From: an uncultured Geobacteraceae bacterium
Lineage (GTDB): Bacteria; Desulfobacterota; Desulfuromonadia; Geobacterales; Pseudopelobacteraceae
Direction: 5' to 3'
Assembly (NCBI GenBank): GCA_903862245.1
Contig: CAIOXL010000109.1
Coordinates: forward strand, 1 to 42,900
Length of the DNA stretch: 42,900 nt
The translations under genes and the position numbers were made by a program. The notes beneath the pieces were generated by a model that saw only the letters and a list, made by a program, of their open reading frames with translations, ran no database searches and was not told where the DNA came from. Of the stretch, positions 1 to 8,622 are shown in pieces. The number at the start of each line of letters is the position of its first letter. The first letter of the stretch is position 1.

Positions 1-53
1 ACAAGAACTGCGGCAACGGCAACCATACTTTTGAGACAACGATTGAGCTTCAT
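1..53 (-). CDS. N-terminus of an exported protein, cut by the window edge
   Basis: On the minus strand an ATG at 53-51 follows a strong AGGAGG ribosome-binding site at 62-67. It opens a frame reading MKLNRCLKSMVAVAAVLV, a basic start followed by a hydrophobic stretch as in a Sec signal peptide. Only 17 codons lie inside the window, so the mature product is unknown; in Geobacter, such starts are common on multihaem cytochromes and other exported proteins. A sigma-54 promoter lies about 50 bases upstream of the start codon. Confidence 0.6.
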   Translation of the reverse strand, partial: MKLNRCLKSMVAVAAVL

Positions 54-115
54 GCGGTGTTCCTCCTTTTGTGGTGCAGGGTGGGGTGTCAACATAATTG
101 ATTTTTGTATACGTG

Positions 116-133
116 TGCAACTGAAGTGCCAAC
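116..133 (-). promoter_or_regulatory. Sigma-54 (RpoN) promoter
   Basis: The minus strand reads TTGGCACTTCAGTTGCA, with the -24 GG and -12 GC separated by exactly 10 bases as in the consensus TTGGCAC-N5-TTGC. The predicted start near 105 would leave a leader of about 50 bases before the AGGAGG site and ATG of the edge-truncated exported protein. The upstream 130-200 interval is AT-rich, which would suit activator or IHF binding, but no enhancer site was identified. Confidence 0.7.
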
Positions 134-212
134 AATACGAACTGTGTTAACATGCCGATATATCGTTCTATTTTATCATATACAAAATTTATGTCTTGTT
201 TCAAAGCTGTTT

Positions 213-255
213 AGTGGCTAATACCGGCCATTATAGGTGGCGGTATTCAGCCACT
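213..255. repeat. Large inverted repeat, possible terminator
   Basis: GTGGCTAATACCG at 214-226 pairs with 241-254 across a 14-base loop, with a single bulged C; an A-T pair at 213/255 extends the stem. It lies just past the 3' end of the methyltransferase gene (minus strand), so it may end that four-gene run. There is no clear T tract on either side, so it would be an imperfect intrinsic terminator or an mRNA-stabilising hairpin. Confidence 0.5.
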
Positions 256-307
256 TTCTGGAGAAATGAGGAGGAGTTTGGTAGGTATGGCCAAGCGGGG
301 GATTGTA

Positions 308-1135
308 TTACGGGGTGAAAAAGCGGTGCGTCAGTCCTTCAAGTCCCAGAGTGTTCAGCAGTTCATTAAGCCGTTCCGTTGGTCTGCGCCGGGGCAGGTC
401 CTTGTAGCTGGCAATGATCAGCTCGTTTTTCATGGAATGCTCCCAGCCAACCAACTCGGTAACAGTCACCTGGTAGCCGTGAGCCTCTAGCTGCAGACAG
501 CGCAGTACATTAGTGACATGACTGCCGAATTCACGCGTATGCAGCGGATGCCGCCACACCTCTGTCAGACATCCTGATGCAAGTGCGGCGCCCTTGTTTT
601 TACGAAGGACGGCGGCTACTTCAGCCTGGCAGCAGGGCACCAGTACAATAAAACGCGCTTTTTTCTTCAGGGCGAAAAGGATGGCATCGTCCGTAGCGGT
701 ATTGCAGGCATGCAGGGCGGTAACGATATCTACGGATGCGGGAAGTACATCGGAATAGATCGATTCGGCAACAGACTGGTTCAGAAACGACATGCGCGAA
801 AACTGGAGCCGCTCTGCAAGCTTACGTGATTTTTCAACCAGATCGTCACGCGTTTCAATGCCGAAAATACGGGAATCGTTATCCTGATATTTGAAAAACA
901 GGTCATACAGAATAAAGCCAAGGTATGATTTCCCTGCACCATGGTCGACCAGCGAGATATCGTCATGGTCCCTCAGCACATCAGAAAGCAGCGGTTCGAT
1001 AAATTGATACAGGTGGTTGACCTGTTTCAGTTTTCGCCTGCTGTCCTGATTCATCTTTCCGTCACGGGTGAGAATATGCAGCTCTTTCAACAGCTCTGTT
1101 GACTGTCCCGGTTTAATTTCATGTTTTTCGGTCAT
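308..1135 (-). CDS. Class I SAM-dependent methyltransferase (Methyltransf_32-like)
   Basis: A 275-residue soluble protein. It has a Rossmann SAM-binding motif I (VDHGAGKSYLGF, about residue 63), an acidic end of the next strand (FGIETRDDL), and the motif HACNTATDDAI near 142. That last motif resembles the HACDTATDDAL signature of the Methyltransf_32 group, which includes tRNA methyltransferase relatives and the GSTCD C-terminal domain. The substrate cannot be read from the sequence. The gene starts 18 bases after the response-regulator gene and is probably the last of the run PATAN protein - PilT-like - regulator - methyltransferase; its ribosome-binding site is weak, which fits translation from a long transcript. 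Confidence 0.8.
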   Translation of the reverse strand: MTEKHEIKPGQSTELLKELHILTRDGKMNQDSRRKLKQVNHLYQFIEPLLSDVLRDHDDISLVDHGAGKSYLGFILYDLFFKYQDNDSRIFGIETRDDLVEKSRKLAERLQFSRMSFLNQSVAESIYSDVLPASVDIVTALHACNTATDDAILFALKKKARFIVLVPCCQAEVAAVLRKNKGAALASGCLTEVWRHPLHTREFGSHVTNVLRCLQLEAHGYQVTVTELVGWEHSMKNELIIASYKDLPRRRPTERLNELLNTLGLEGLTHRFFTP

Positions 1136-1153
1136 AATTTATGGCACCCGGCT

Positions 1154-2554
1154 CTATAACGCATATTTATCCATTTTGTAGCGAAGTGTGCCGCGGGGAA
1201 TCTTAAGCATGGCTGCCGTCTGCAAAACATTGCCACGGGTTTTTTCCAGTGCCTGACGGATAATGTTTTTTTCAAAGAGTATCACCGCGTCATCCAGCCC
1301 CGTTTCCAAGGAAAGTACCGCATTTTCAGAACATTGCTGCACCGGTAGCAGCCCGCCCGCCGGTTCAGCACACCGGATTTCCTGCGGGAGATGTTCCGGC
1401 AGCAGTGTGGGTCCGTAGTTCATGATGCAGATACGTTCAATGACGTTGCGCAGTTCACGGATATTGCCCGGCCATCTGTACTCTTCCATCAATCGGGCGG
1501 CTTCCGGAGAAAGGGACTTGAAGCTCCGGCCAAAAGAACGGCTGAAGGTATCCAGAAAATAGGCCGCTATAATAGCGATATCGTCTTTACGCTCTCTGAG
1601 TGACGGGACATGAATGGGAAAGACATTGACTCGGTAATACAGGTCTTCGCGAAAAGAACCGGCAGCTATGTTTTCCAGAAGGTTGCGATTGGTTGCTGCC
1701 ACAATACGGACATCAATATGTATATCTTTAACTCCGCCAACTCGACGGATGGTCCGTTCCTGCAGGACCCGGAGCAGTTTAGCCTGCATGGAAAGGTCCA
1801 TTTCACCTATTTCGTCCAGAAAGATCGTACCGCAGTGCGCCTCCTCAAACAGTCCTGTTTTTCGCGCAACGGCGTTTGTGAAAGCCCCTTTCTCGTGACC
1901 AAAAAGCTCACTTTCCAACAGTGATGCGGGGATTGATGCACAATTTATGGCAACAAACGCGGCGTCATTGCGGTCAGAAAGGTCATGAACAGCACGGGCG
2001 ATCAGTTCCTTGCCGGTTCCGGATTCTCCGGTAATGAGCACTGTTGAAGGGATACGGGCAATTCCTCGTACCTGTTCAATGACATCAAGAAACGGCTTAC
2101 TCCGGCCGATCATCGGGGTGCGCCCCGGCAGACAGCTATCGGCACGCTTCAGGTTGCGTACTTCACGTTTCAGAATCTGGGTTTGCAGCGCAAGCTTGAC
2201 TATAACCCTCAGGGCATCTGCCTTGAACGGCTTCTTCATGTAATGAAAAGCCCCCATTTTGAGGGCATCAACGGCGCTTTCGACTGAACCGAATCCGGTA
2301 ATAATAATTACCAGAAGATCGGGATCAAGTTCTTTTAGAACTTTTAGGACGTCAATACCGTTTTCCGGACCAAGGTTCAGATCCAGCAGTGCCAGATCAA
2401 TTTCACCGGAAGCGACCTGTTCACTCGCCTCAAGCATATTGGACGCCTGACAGACCTGGTAACCGTCATCAGACAGAATCCGCGAAACATTTTCCCGGAT
2501 GAAAGCTTCATCATCAATAATAAGAATTTTTTCCATAGATACCATTTTGTGCAT
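1154..2554 (-). CDS. NtrC-family sigma-54-dependent response regulator
   Basis: A 466-residue regulator in three parts. An N-terminal receiver has an acidic pocket at D14-D15, the phosphoryl site at D58 (LALLDLN) and Lys in YMKKPF. A central AAA+ domain has Walker A GESGTGKE (176-183), Walker B IFLDEIGEMD, and an arginine-finger region (FREDLYYRVNVFP). A C-terminal Fis-type helix-turn-helix lies near 440-462 (GNVLQTAAMLKIPRGTLRYK). The sigma-54-contacting GAFTGA loop reads GAFTNA (223-228). The start may instead be M7 (2536); neither start has a strong ribosome-binding site. The gene lies 6 bases after the PilT-like gene and no sensor kinase is adjacent. Its role is inferred to be transcriptional activation, possibly of pilus or motility genes. 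Confidence 0.92.
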   Translation of the reverse strand: MHKMVSMEKILIIDDEAFIRENVSRILSDDGYQVCQASNMLEASEQVASGEIDLALLDLNLGPENGIDVLKVLKELDPDLLVIIITGFGSVESAVDALKMGAFHYMKKPFKADALRVIVKLALQTQILKREVRNLKRADSCLPGRTPMIGRSKPFLDVIEQVRGIARIPSTVLITGESGTGKELIARAVHDLSDRNDAAFVAINCASIPASLLESELFGHEKGAFTNAVARKTGLFEEAHCGTIFLDEIGEMDLSMQAKLLRVLQERTIRRVGGVKDIHIDVRIVAATNRNLLENIAAGSFREDLYYRVNVFPIHVPSLRERKDDIAIIAAYFLDTFSRSFGRSFKSLSPEAARLMEEYRWPGNIRELRNVIERICIMNYGPTLLPEHLPQEIRCAEPAGGLLPVQQCSENAVLSLETGLDDAVILFEKNIIRQALEKTRGNVLQTAAMLKIPRGTLRYKMDKYAL

Positions 2555-2560
2555 GGGTAG

Positions 2561-3631
2561 TTAGTTGTCAAACATCAGCCTGCGTTCAAAATCCATTGAG
2601 TGCGTCAGCCGCTGGGCGTCTTTCAACGTGATCAGGTCCTGACGATAGAGCTGCAGAAGATGCATGTCGAGGGTTTGCATGTGATACTGGGATGCCCCGT
2701 TTTCAATATGCTTTTCAATCTCTTCAAGACGCCCTTCACGAATACAGGCCTGAATAGTTGTCGTCGACCGCAGAATTTCAACCACCGGCAGAATATTCTC
2801 CCCGGATTTATCCTTGATCAGGCGGATCGAAACGGTAGCAACCAGGATATCGGCCAGACGATGGCGCATTATTTCCTGGGCATCCGGCGGGAAGTGTCCA
2901 ATGATTCTGTTGATAGTTGAGACCGCTCCCTGGGTATGCAGGGTCGATAACACCAGGTGACCGGTTTCGGCCGCTTTAATGCAGGAATCAATCGTATCCC
3001 TGTCCCGCATTTCGCCAACCATTATGACATCGGGGTCCATCCTGAGAGACGCATTCAGAGCAGATGCAAAGCTGTCAGTGTCAACTCCTATCTCTCGCTG
3101 AACGATACAGCTCTTTTGCGATTTAAACAAAAACTCTATTGGATCTTCAATTGTTATAATATTATAGCTTGAGTTTTCATTGAGGTATCTCAGCATGGAG
3201 GCAAGCGTAGTTGACTTGCCGTTACCGGTCGGTCCGGTCACCAGTATCAGACCGTTAGGCACCTGAATAATTTCACCCAGCACCTGAGGGAGATTCAGAT
3301 CATCAAACGTTCCTATGACCGCTGGAATAACCCGCATGACAATGCCGAAATGTCCCCTTTGCCGAAAGATACTGACCCTGAAGCGACCGCCGGACGGAAG
3401 AGAGTAGGGCACATCGCTCTCCTTGAGATCACTGCCCAGCGTGCGACCGTTGTGGGCCAGGACAGTTTCAGCTATGAACCGGGTATCAGCAGGAGCTAGA
3501 TTCGGCATTCTGGCGCGAACCAACTGCCCTCGCCCCCTGAAAAACGGAGGGTTGTCAACCTCAAAGTGGAGATCTGATACTTTCTTCTGGAAAGCAATGT
3601 CCAGAATCTGATGTAACATATTGGTGTCCAT
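2561..3631 (-). CDS. PilT-family twitching motility retraction ATPase (paralogue)
   Basis: A 356-residue hexameric secretion/pilus ATPase. It has an N-terminal PAS-like domain (about 1-100), Walker A GPTGNGKST (133-141), Asp box ITIEDPIE, Walker B MDPDVIMVGEMRD, and His box TGHLVLSTLHT, the order found in PilT/PilU. The C-terminal AIRNLIRE motif essential for retraction in PilT is degraded to roughly TIQACIRE, suggesting a paralogue rather than the principal retraction motor. Start choice is supported by AGGGGG seven bases before the ATG. It lies between a PATAN-domain protein (57 bases upstream) and a sigma-54 regulator. Confidence 0.88.
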   Translation of the reverse strand: MDTNMLHQILDIAFQKKVSDLHFEVDNPPFFRGRGQLVRARMPNLAPADTRFIAETVLAHNGRTLGSDLKESDVPYSLPSGGRFRVSIFRQRGHFGIVMRVIPAVIGTFDDLNLPQVLGEIIQVPNGLILVTGPTGNGKSTTLASMLRYLNENSSYNIITIEDPIEFLFKSQKSCIVQREIGVDTDSFASALNASLRMDPDVIMVGEMRDRDTIDSCIKAAETGHLVLSTLHTQGAVSTINRIIGHFPPDAQEIMRHRLADILVATVSIRLIKDKSGENILPVVEILRSTTTIQACIREGRLEEIEKHIENGASQYHMQTLDMHLLQLYRQDLITLKDAQRLTHSMDFERRLMFDN

Positions 3632-3688
3632 AACATCCCCCTGCCGTAACTGAGTAATGGTTAAAAGGAAGCGTGATTCATGGGAGCG

Positions 3689-5425
3689 TTAAAGACTCTT
3701 CTGATACAGAGCGGCGTCCAGTACCGTTCCGGCGTACTGGGCCAAAGCTGCCAGCAGATTAATCCTGGTCGGGGAAACAGGTTTAGCTCCAAAATCCGCA
3801 TAGATAACGGCAATAACCGTATCCCTGCTTATAATCGGGATTACCAGGACCTTTGGACTGCGCGGCGCACCGATCTGTTTGTACAGCTGGTTCGTCAGTA
3901 CTGCATCGCTGCGTTGTCCGTAATACAGATGTTTCTTCCGGACAACCTCCTGAAAAATTGACTGTTTTTCAAGCGGAATAGTAAACATGAGCGGAGGAGT
4001 CGGACCATCCTGTTTTTCAGAGGATATTCCGATAGATTTTTCTGCAATCAACTCTGTCTTTGCCATGACAAGCGTCAGCACCCGCTCAAAGAGCAGCGCA
4101 GTAAAGCGGAGCAGTACCTGGGCAATTTCGGAGGTATTGGCTAGTGATTTCAGCTGATTGAGTGACGCAAGGAAGTCAGAATCCAGATCAGCCTGCGGCA
4201 CTGGAGTAATTGATGTAAAATATTCACCAATCCGGGGGATGAATCCAATAAAATCGGTTGTATATGAATCTTTTTGACAGCTAACGCAGGGGCGGGGAAT
4301 AATTGATCTAGCGCCGGCAGCAAGTGCATCCATACCTATGGTATGCCAGATATGACGGCAGGCTGCGACCATAACTGATATGTGCGGATACGCAGCAACT
4401 TTTTGGCGCACAAGAGCAAGCGCCGCTGTTCCATCGTCATCATGGGGAACATCAATAAGCAGAATCGGGTGCAGTTCCCTGCAGAGTGATTGCTCAATAA
4501 CCGTATCCAGGCCGGTTTCTTCGTCAGAAGCAAAAATGTACAGATTGATCTGCTTGCATACTGCTGAAAGCGCATGAGACAGAAGTTCATTTTGCGTCAG
4601 CAGTACAATTGCCGATACCGGCAGGACCAATCCAGACACCGCCGGCGTTGAAACAGCCGACAGAAAATGCACCAATTGATCCTGCTGATCAATTGGTGCT
4701 TCCGGAAGTGTGCGGGCTACCAACTGCCGGTGGGCAGCCACAGGATCGTGATCCTTGAGGCCTATGAACACATCCGGTATCTTTTGGGATAGTTCATCAA
4801 GCGCAGTAAGGCCAAGCAGTTCAGCGGTAATTTCTATTGCTTCTGAACCGGCGGGAGGGGAGGGGACAGCAGCTTCATCCGTATTAAACAGCCTGCAGAG
4901 AGAACCGTCATGCAGCTTTTCGTCGTATATCCGGAGTGATTCCATCAGAATACCCTGCGCATTCAGCAAAATTTCCTGATGCAGCTTTTCCGGAAAATAC
5001 CGATATTCATCAGAAATATAGGTATCTGCAGCATCAAGAGAGAACGAACCGCTTGCCCAGGTCAAAACCTCGACAATAGTCATCTCAATTAACGTTTCCA
5101 AGCCTTTGTAAGCGGTAACCTTGTCAATCGCACCCTGTTCAATCAGCATGGCAATAAGCGGTTTACGGTTCACCCCCGCCGTATTCTGTTCTGCCAGCGC
5201 CAGGTTGAGAATCTCATCGGTAATGACGTTCATATCAACCAGTATGTTACCGACCCGGACACTGTTATGTATATGATTGGCACTGACAAAGAAGCCTTCG
5301 CGAAAAACAAGCTGGCTCTCTCCCTTGGGGCTTATTAAATGCAGACCCCCGGATTTTCCGGTCATGTGCAGCAGCTGAATAATATCAACCAGCGGAATAT
5401 GTTCGAGATCACCGTTGAATGACAT
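3689..5425 (-). CDS. PATAN (DUF4388) and GAF domain protein
   Basis: A 578-residue cytoplasmic protein. The first 110 residues form the PATAN/DUF4388 fold (MSFNGDLEHIPLVDIIQLLH, then GGLHLIS and REGFFVSANH), which continues into a helical part typical of the family. A middle region (about 270-390) resembles a receiver-like alpha/beta domain without an obvious full phosphorylation set. The C-terminus (about 430-570) looks like a GAF domain ending in FGAKPVSPTRINLLAALAQYAG. PATAN proteins are common regulators in delta- and cyanobacteria, often linked to pili or c-di-GMP, and this one begins the run with the PilT paralogue. The function is inferred only from domains and context. Confidence 0.8.
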   Translation of the reverse strand: MSFNGDLEHIPLVDIIQLLHMTGKSGGLHLISPKGESQLVFREGFFVSANHIHNSVRVGNILVDMNVITDEILNLALAEQNTAGVNRKPLIAMLIEQGAIDKVTAYKGLETLIEMTIVEVLTWASGSFSLDAADTYISDEYRYFPEKLHQEILLNAQGILMESLRIYDEKLHDGSLCRLFNTDEAAVPSPPAGSEAIEITAELLGLTALDELSQKIPDVFIGLKDHDPVAAHRQLVARTLPEAPIDQQDQLVHFLSAVSTPAVSGLVLPVSAIVLLTQNELLSHALSAVCKQINLYIFASDEETGLDTVIEQSLCRELHPILLIDVPHDDDGTAALALVRQKVAAYPHISVMVAACRHIWHTIGMDALAAGARSIIPRPCVSCQKDSYTTDFIGFIPRIGEYFTSITPVPQADLDSDFLASLNQLKSLANTSEIAQVLLRFTALLFERVLTLVMAKTELIAEKSIGISSEKQDGPTPPLMFTIPLEKQSIFQEVVRKKHLYYGQRSDAVLTNQLYKQIGAPRSPKVLVIPIISRDTVIAVIYADFGAKPVSPTRINLLAALAQYAGTVLDAALYQKSL

Positions 5426-5474
5426 GCACAGTCCTTTTTCCCGGTAGGCTACCGCTGATTATGGTCATTACCAT

Positions 5475-6359
5475 CTAGTCCCTGAACCGCTTCAATAAGT
5501 CGCCGTACTCATCAATCCTTCTGTCTCGCAGAAAGGGCCAGATACGGCGAACCCGCTCGCTTCGTTCACGATCAATTTCAACCAGCAGAATTTCTTCGTT
5601 TTCCTGTGAGGCAACCGCAAGAATTTCCCCTTGCGGACCGGCAGCAAAACTTCCTCCCCAAAACTTGATTCCGGTCTCCGGTTGCTGCTGCGATGGCTCA
5701 AAGCCAACCCGGTTGACCGCCAGAAGCGGCAGGCCGTTAGCCACTGCGTGCCCACGCTGAACGGTGCGCCAGGCATCATATTGCCGCCGCTGTTCATCAG
5801 CTGTATCTTCAGGGTCCCAGCCGATGGCGGTCGGATAAATCAGCAGGTCGGCACCCGCCAGTGCCATCATTCTGGCAGCTTCGGGATACCATTGATCCCA
5901 GCAGACAAGTACCCCGAGCGTGCCAACCGAGGTTTTGATCGGATTAAATCCGGTGTCTCCCGGGGTGAAGTAAAATTTTTCATAGAAGCCGGGATCGTCG
6001 GGTATATGCATCTTACGGTACATTCCGGCAATGGTACCGTCCCTCTCGAGAACCACCGCCGTATTGTGGTATAACCCGGCAGCACGACGTTCAAACAGCG
6101 ATGTTACCAAAACGATCCCCAGTTCTTGTGCCAGAGTTCCGAAGGCCACCGTGGAAGGGCCGGGGATCGGCTCCGCAAGATCAAACAGGGGGGGGGACTC
6201 AACCTGACAAAAATATGTGGAGGTATGCAGTTCCTGGAGAATGACCAGTTCGGCTCCGGAAGCTGCAGCCTGGCGTACCATTGCTGATGATTTGGAAATA
6301 TTGTCAGCTCTGCTGCCGGTGCAGCTCTGTTGGATCAGTGCAACATTGAGCGGTGTCAT
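5475..6359 (-). CDS. aguB: N-carbamoylputrescine amidase (nitrilase superfamily)
   Basis: A 294-residue carbon-nitrogen hydrolase that cleaves N-carbamoylputrescine to putrescine, CO2 and ammonia, the last step of the agmatine route. The nitrilase triad is visible: E43 (LILQELHTS), K116 (YRKMHIPD) and C153 (LVCWDQWYPEAAR). The frame is open for 24 more codons upstream, but the start MTPLNVALIQ is chosen because AGGGGG precedes it and its ATGA overlaps the aguA stop by 4 bases, a coupled arrangement. Length and motifs are typical. Confidence 0.93.
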   Translation of the reverse strand: MTPLNVALIQQSCTGSRADNISKSSAMVRQAAASGAELVILQELHTSTYFCQVESPPLFDLAEPIPGPSTVAFGTLAQELGIVLVTSLFERRAAGLYHNTAVVLERDGTIAGMYRKMHIPDDPGFYEKFYFTPGDTGFNPIKTSVGTLGVLVCWDQWYPEAARMMALAGADLLIYPTAIGWDPEDTADEQRRQYDAWRTVQRGHAVANGLPLLAVNRVGFEPSQQQPETGIKFWGGSFAAGPQGEILAVASQENEEILLVEIDRERSERVRRIWPFLRDRRIDEYGDLLKRFRD

Positions 6360-7381
6360 GGCAGCACCCCCTGGGGAAGCTGCATGGTAACGCAGTGGAG
6401 AGATCCATGCTGTTCCAGGAGCGAGAGACAATCAATACCGATGGTTTCACGTCCCGGAAACGCTTGGGCGATACGCTCCAAAGCGGTATTGTCGTTTTCA
6501 GGATCTCGATAGGTTGGCACCAGTACCGCACCGTTGATAATCAGGAAATTGGCATAGGTTGCCGGCAGTCGGTGAGCCTGTTCATCAAATTGCGCCTTGG
6601 GCCACGGCAGTGCTATCAGGCGGTAGTGGGAGCCATCAGGTGCTACAAAGGACTTTAATTCTTGCTCCATGAGTTTAAACTGCTCAAAGTGCTCATCGAG
6701 AGGGTGATCGCACCCCTGATAGATAATCGTATTATTCGGGCAGAAGCGGGCCAAGGTATCAATGTGAGAGTCAGTATCATCGCCGGCAAGAGCGCCATGA
6801 TTAAGCCAGAGCACCCGTTTAGCCCCCACAAGCGATGCCAGAGCCTGTTCAATCTCGCTCTTGTCCAGTTGAGGGTTGCGATTTGGCGACAGGAGGCATT
6901 CAGAGGTGGTCATAATCGTACCCAGGCCGTCACTTTCAATGCTTCCGCCTTCCATGATCAGGCCGATTGTGTTCAGATTGGGAAGCAGCGCCCCACGTTG
7001 TTTGAGGTGTCTGGAGATAATGTTGTCATGGTATGCCGGAAATTTGAGTCCCCAGCCGTTAAAACCAAAATCCAGAAGGGTCGGCTTATTGTTGAAAAAG
7101 ACGGTAATAGGCCCAAAATCACGGGCCCAGGTATCATTGTTCCTGATTTCATGGATGGTAACCCGGGACATTTCAACGCCGGCGTTAGCTAGGTATTTTG
7201 CCGCTGATGCAGCAACGGGAGCGGTGAGCAGCACCCGCTCGAAGCGGCTGATTTGCTTGATGATATCAGCGAATACCGGCTTGATGTCATCCAGCATGTA
7301 GGCCCAGTCCGTTCCTTCGTGCGGCCAGGACATCAGTATCCCGTCCTGAATTTCCCATTCGGCTGGTAATCGTGGATTCAC
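6356..7381 (-). CDS. aguA: Agmatine deiminase
   Basis: A 341-residue member of the peptidylarginine deiminase superfamily that converts agmatine to N-carbamoylputrescine and ammonia. Family motifs in order are LMSWPHEGTDW near the N-terminus, NDTWARDFGP (substrate/acid region), LIMEGGSIE, GDDTDSHID (general base/His region) and the nucleophile in GSLHCVTMQ (C330). The start is GTG at 7381-7379 with GGAG ten bases upstream. It heads a two-gene putrescine operon with aguB and is transcribed away from infA; a candidate promoter is listed at 7446-7497. Confidence 0.93.
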   Translation of the reverse strand: MNPRLPAEWEIQDGILMSWPHEGTDWAYMLDDIKPVFADIIKQISRFERVLLTAPVAASAAKYLANAGVEMSRVTIHEIRNNDTWARDFGPITVFFNNKPTLLDFGFNGWGLKFPAYHDNIISRHLKQRGALLPNLNTIGLIMEGGSIESDGLGTIMTTSECLLSPNRNPQLDKSEIEQALASLVGAKRVLWLNHGALAGDDTDSHIDTLARFCPNNTIIYQGCDHPLDEHFEQFKLMEQELKSFVAPDGSHYRLIALPWPKAQFDEQAHRLPATYANFLIINGAVLVPTYRDPENDNTALERIAQAFPGRETIGIDCLSLLEQHGSLHCVTMQLPQGVLP

Positions 7382-7445
7382 GGTTGTGTATCTCCATTAG
7401 TTCAAATATGCAGAGTCAGGGTATGTCTGGTCTTCTCGGCGGTGG

Positions 7446-7497
7446 AGTATAGACCATTTAACTGTTGCCTTGCAAGAGTTGACGTAGCGGCTATACA
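7446..7497. promoter_or_regulatory. Candidate divergent promoters sharing one -35 element
   Basis: The 369-base gap 7382-7750 separates aguA (minus) from infA (plus). The self-complementary TTGCAA at 7470-7475 could serve as -35 in both directions. On minus, an 18-base spacer leads to TATACT (7446-7451) about 65 bases before aguA. On plus, a 16-base spacer leads to TATACA (7492-7497), leaving a long leader of about 250 bases before infA. A TTGACA at 7629-7634 on plus lacks a good -10 at the right distance. No riboswitch or tRNA is visible in the rest of the gap. Confidence 0.4.
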
Positions 7498-7750
7498 CTC
7501 AGTCACTTCATGCCTTGATCGTTATTCTCCAAGCGGTTTTATATTCGCATTTTCGGGGGGAGGAGTGATCTCAGATATCTACTGCTTGCATGTCTGAAAC
7601 CGGCTACATTTTCCACCACGCTACGTACTTGACATAATATATCTTATGGGACATTTGCCTGGGGCGGTACAAATTAGCTTGCATTTTCAAGGCACTATCA
7701 GTAATGTTACGCATCCGTTCGAAACGTATTACTGAGGAGCAGGTTAACGT

Positions 7751-7969
7751 ATGAGTAAAGAAGAAGCAATTGAAGTTGAAGGAACCGTTATTGAGCCGCT
7801 GCCAAACGCAATGTTCCGTGTCAAGTTGGAGAATGAACATGTTGTGCTCGCCCATATATCCGGTAAAATGCGCAAATACTTTATCAAAATTCTCCCCGGT
7901 GACAAGGTTACTGTGGAGCTTTCTCCGTACGATCTCACCAGAGGCCGTATCACCTATCGCGCCAAGTAA
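7751..7969 (+). CDS. infA: Translation initiation factor IF-1
   Basis: A 72-residue OB-fold protein that binds the 30S A site during initiation. It aligns throughout with bacterial IF-1: an [18 protein letters not shown] opening, [33 protein letters not shown], and a basic end. GAGGAG stands about 11 bases before the ATG. It is followed by a probable terminator and then efp, so a translation-factor neighbourhood is clear. Confidence 0.97.
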   Translation: MSKEEAIEVEGTVIEPLPNAMFRVKLENEHVVLAHISGKMRKYFIKILPGDKVTVELSPYDLTRGRITYRAK

Positions 7970-7996
7970 ACCGACGCCTTTCTGACTTACTAAGTA

Positions 7997-8030
7997 CAGG
8001 CCCGTCCATTCTGGAGGGCTTGTGTTGTTT
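7997..8030 (+). terminator. Probable intrinsic terminator of infA
   Basis: CAGGCCCGTCC (7997-8007) pairs with GGAGGGCTTG (8013-8022) across a five-base loop, with one bulged G and one G-T pair. It is followed by the T-rich TGTTGTTT. It lies between infA and efp, so efp may need readthrough or its own start. This region also argues against the upstream GTG start for efp. Confidence 0.55.
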
Positions 8031-8054
8031 CAAAATACACTTTGCGAGGAATTC

Positions 8055-8618
8055 ATGTATACCGTTGCAGACCTGAAAAAAGGATTGAAGATAACTCTGG
8101 ATGGTGACCCGTATCTGGTTGTGGCTTTTGATTTTGTCAAACCGGGTAAAGGCCAGGCACTGTACCGCACCAAGATGCGTAATATGATTAATGGAACTCT
8201 GCTAGACAGAACCTACCGTTCCGGTGAAACTTTTGAACCGGCAAGCCTTGAAGAACGTCAGATGGAGTATCTTTACAAGGAAGGCGATCATTATACCTTT
8301 ATGGACCAGCAGACCTATGATCAGGTTGTCATGGAGGAAGAAACCCTTGGTGACGCTAAAAACTACCTGCTTGAAAATCTCAAGGTCGAAGTCATGCTTT
8401 TCGGCGAAAAGGCCATCGGCATTTCCCTCCCTAATTTCGTTAACCTGCGTGTCACAGCAACTGAACAGTGGGCCAAAGGAGACACCAGCGGTAATGACTC
8501 AAAACCTGCCACTGTTGAAACCGGCTATGTCCTGCGCGTCCCCCCTTTCATTGAAGAAGGCGAACTTATTGTAATCGACACCCGTACCGGCGAATATTCC
8601 ACCCGAGTAAAGGGATAA
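8055..8618 (+). CDS. efp: Elongation factor P
   Basis: A 187-residue tRNA-like factor that relieves ribosome stalling at polyproline. It has the KOW-like N-terminal domain followed by two OB domains, ending in IDTRTGEYSTRVKG. The modifiable lysine is K32 in the loop VKPGKGQA, equivalent to E. coli K34 in sequence context. The ATG at 8055 is chosen over a GTG 33 bases upstream because GAGG lies just before it and the length then matches the family. The neighbours epmA and an EpmB-like gene indicate beta-lysylation of K32. Confidence 0.96.
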   Translation: MYTVADLKKGLKITLDGDPYLVVAFDFVKPGKGQALYRTKMRNMINGTLLDRTYRSGETFEPASLEERQMEYLYKEGDHYTFMDQQTYDQVVMEEETLGDAKNYLLENLKVEVMLFGEKAIGISLPNFVNLRVTATEQWAKGDTSGNDSKPATVETGYVLRVPPFIEEGELIVIDTRTGEYSTRVKG

Positions 8619-8622
8619 GTCC

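Noticed and set aside
5441-5453. CGGTAGGCTACCG as a terminator between aguB and the PATAN gene
   Set aside because: The stem is only five bases with a three-base loop, and the purine run after it on minus is the PATAN gene's ribosome-binding region.
8022-8054. Upstream GTG start for efp
   Set aside because: It lies in the T-rich tail of the infA terminator, lacks a ribosome-binding site and adds 11 residues absent from the family.
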